Shown here one piece after another: positions 5,098-5,109 of a stretch of DNA of 5,109 nucleotides. The notes under the pieces are model-generated. The model ran no database searches. It saw nothing but the letters and a program-made list of their open reading frames with translations, and was not told where the DNA came from. The stretch is from ANME-2 cluster archaeon. GTDB taxonomy: Archaea > Halobacteriota > Methanosarcinia > Methanosarcinales > Methanocomedenaceae. Where the stretch lies: NCBI GenBank assembly GCA_022353185.1, contig JAKRWB010000740.1, positions 1-5,109 on the forward strand, written 5' to 3'. The translations under genes were made by a program, and so were the position numbers. Positions within the stretch are counted from its first letter, which is position 1. The number at the start of each line of letters is the position of its first letter.

Positions 5098-5109
5098 GAC
5101 CTCTGGTCT
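5097..5109 (+). terminator. Short inverted repeat at window edge, after ftr
   Basis: AGACC (5097-5101) and GGTCT (5105-5109) are perfectly complementary around the loop TCT. The repeat starts on the last base of the ftr stop codon and ends at the window edge. It may be the top of a longer terminator-type hairpin or chance; the sequence beyond the edge is not available. Confidence 0.25.

Overview
The window comes from a methane-metabolising archaeon. The key marker is a complete formylmethanofuran:tetrahydromethanopterin formyltransferase (ftr), whose wording reads like the Methanosarcinales/ANME-2-type enzyme. An archaeal-type CoA pathway pair (fused CoaBC plus pantoate kinase) and archaeal TATA-like elements agree with this. 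Whether it is a methanogen or an anaerobic methane or alkane oxidiser cannot be decided from these genes. No mobile element, tRNA, rRNA or CRISPR array was seen.

Layout. Positions 1-334 (+) hold the wreck of a PIN-domain (VapC-like) ribonuclease gene with a frameshift and a lost catalytic aspartate. Positions 335-523 are non-coding as far as can be seen, with a pyrimidine-rich tract, an 8-bp inverted repeat and a TATA-like box. A DUF445 membrane protein follows (524-1114, +). It converges on a small helix-turn-helix protein (1157-1378, -). A minus-strand cluster then runs from right to left: YgjP/DUF45 zinc metallopeptidase (4169-3591), coaBC (3546-2320) and pantoate kinase (2323-1481). Divergent from this cluster, ftr runs 4201-5097 (+), and a short inverted repeat sits at the right edge.

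How the genes work together. Pantoate kinase phosphorylates pantoate. A separate archaeal enzyme, phosphopantothenate synthetase, not encoded here, then adds beta-alanine. CoaBC adds cysteine and decarboxylates the product to 4'-phosphopantetheine. The two genes overlap by four bases (ATGA), so they are almost certainly co-transcribed and translationally coupled. Ftr belongs to the C1 (methanogenesis or reverse methanogenesis) pathway and has its own divergent promoter region. The metallopeptidase, DUF445 and HTH genes have no established link to either pathway.

The window is mostly ordinary core metabolism. I do not see a convincing new multi-gene system. The points worth a second look are the decayed PIN gene, the contrast between genes with Shine-Dalgarno sites and genes that look leaderless, the small HTH gene downstream of the CoA genes, and the structured non-coding stretch at 335-523.
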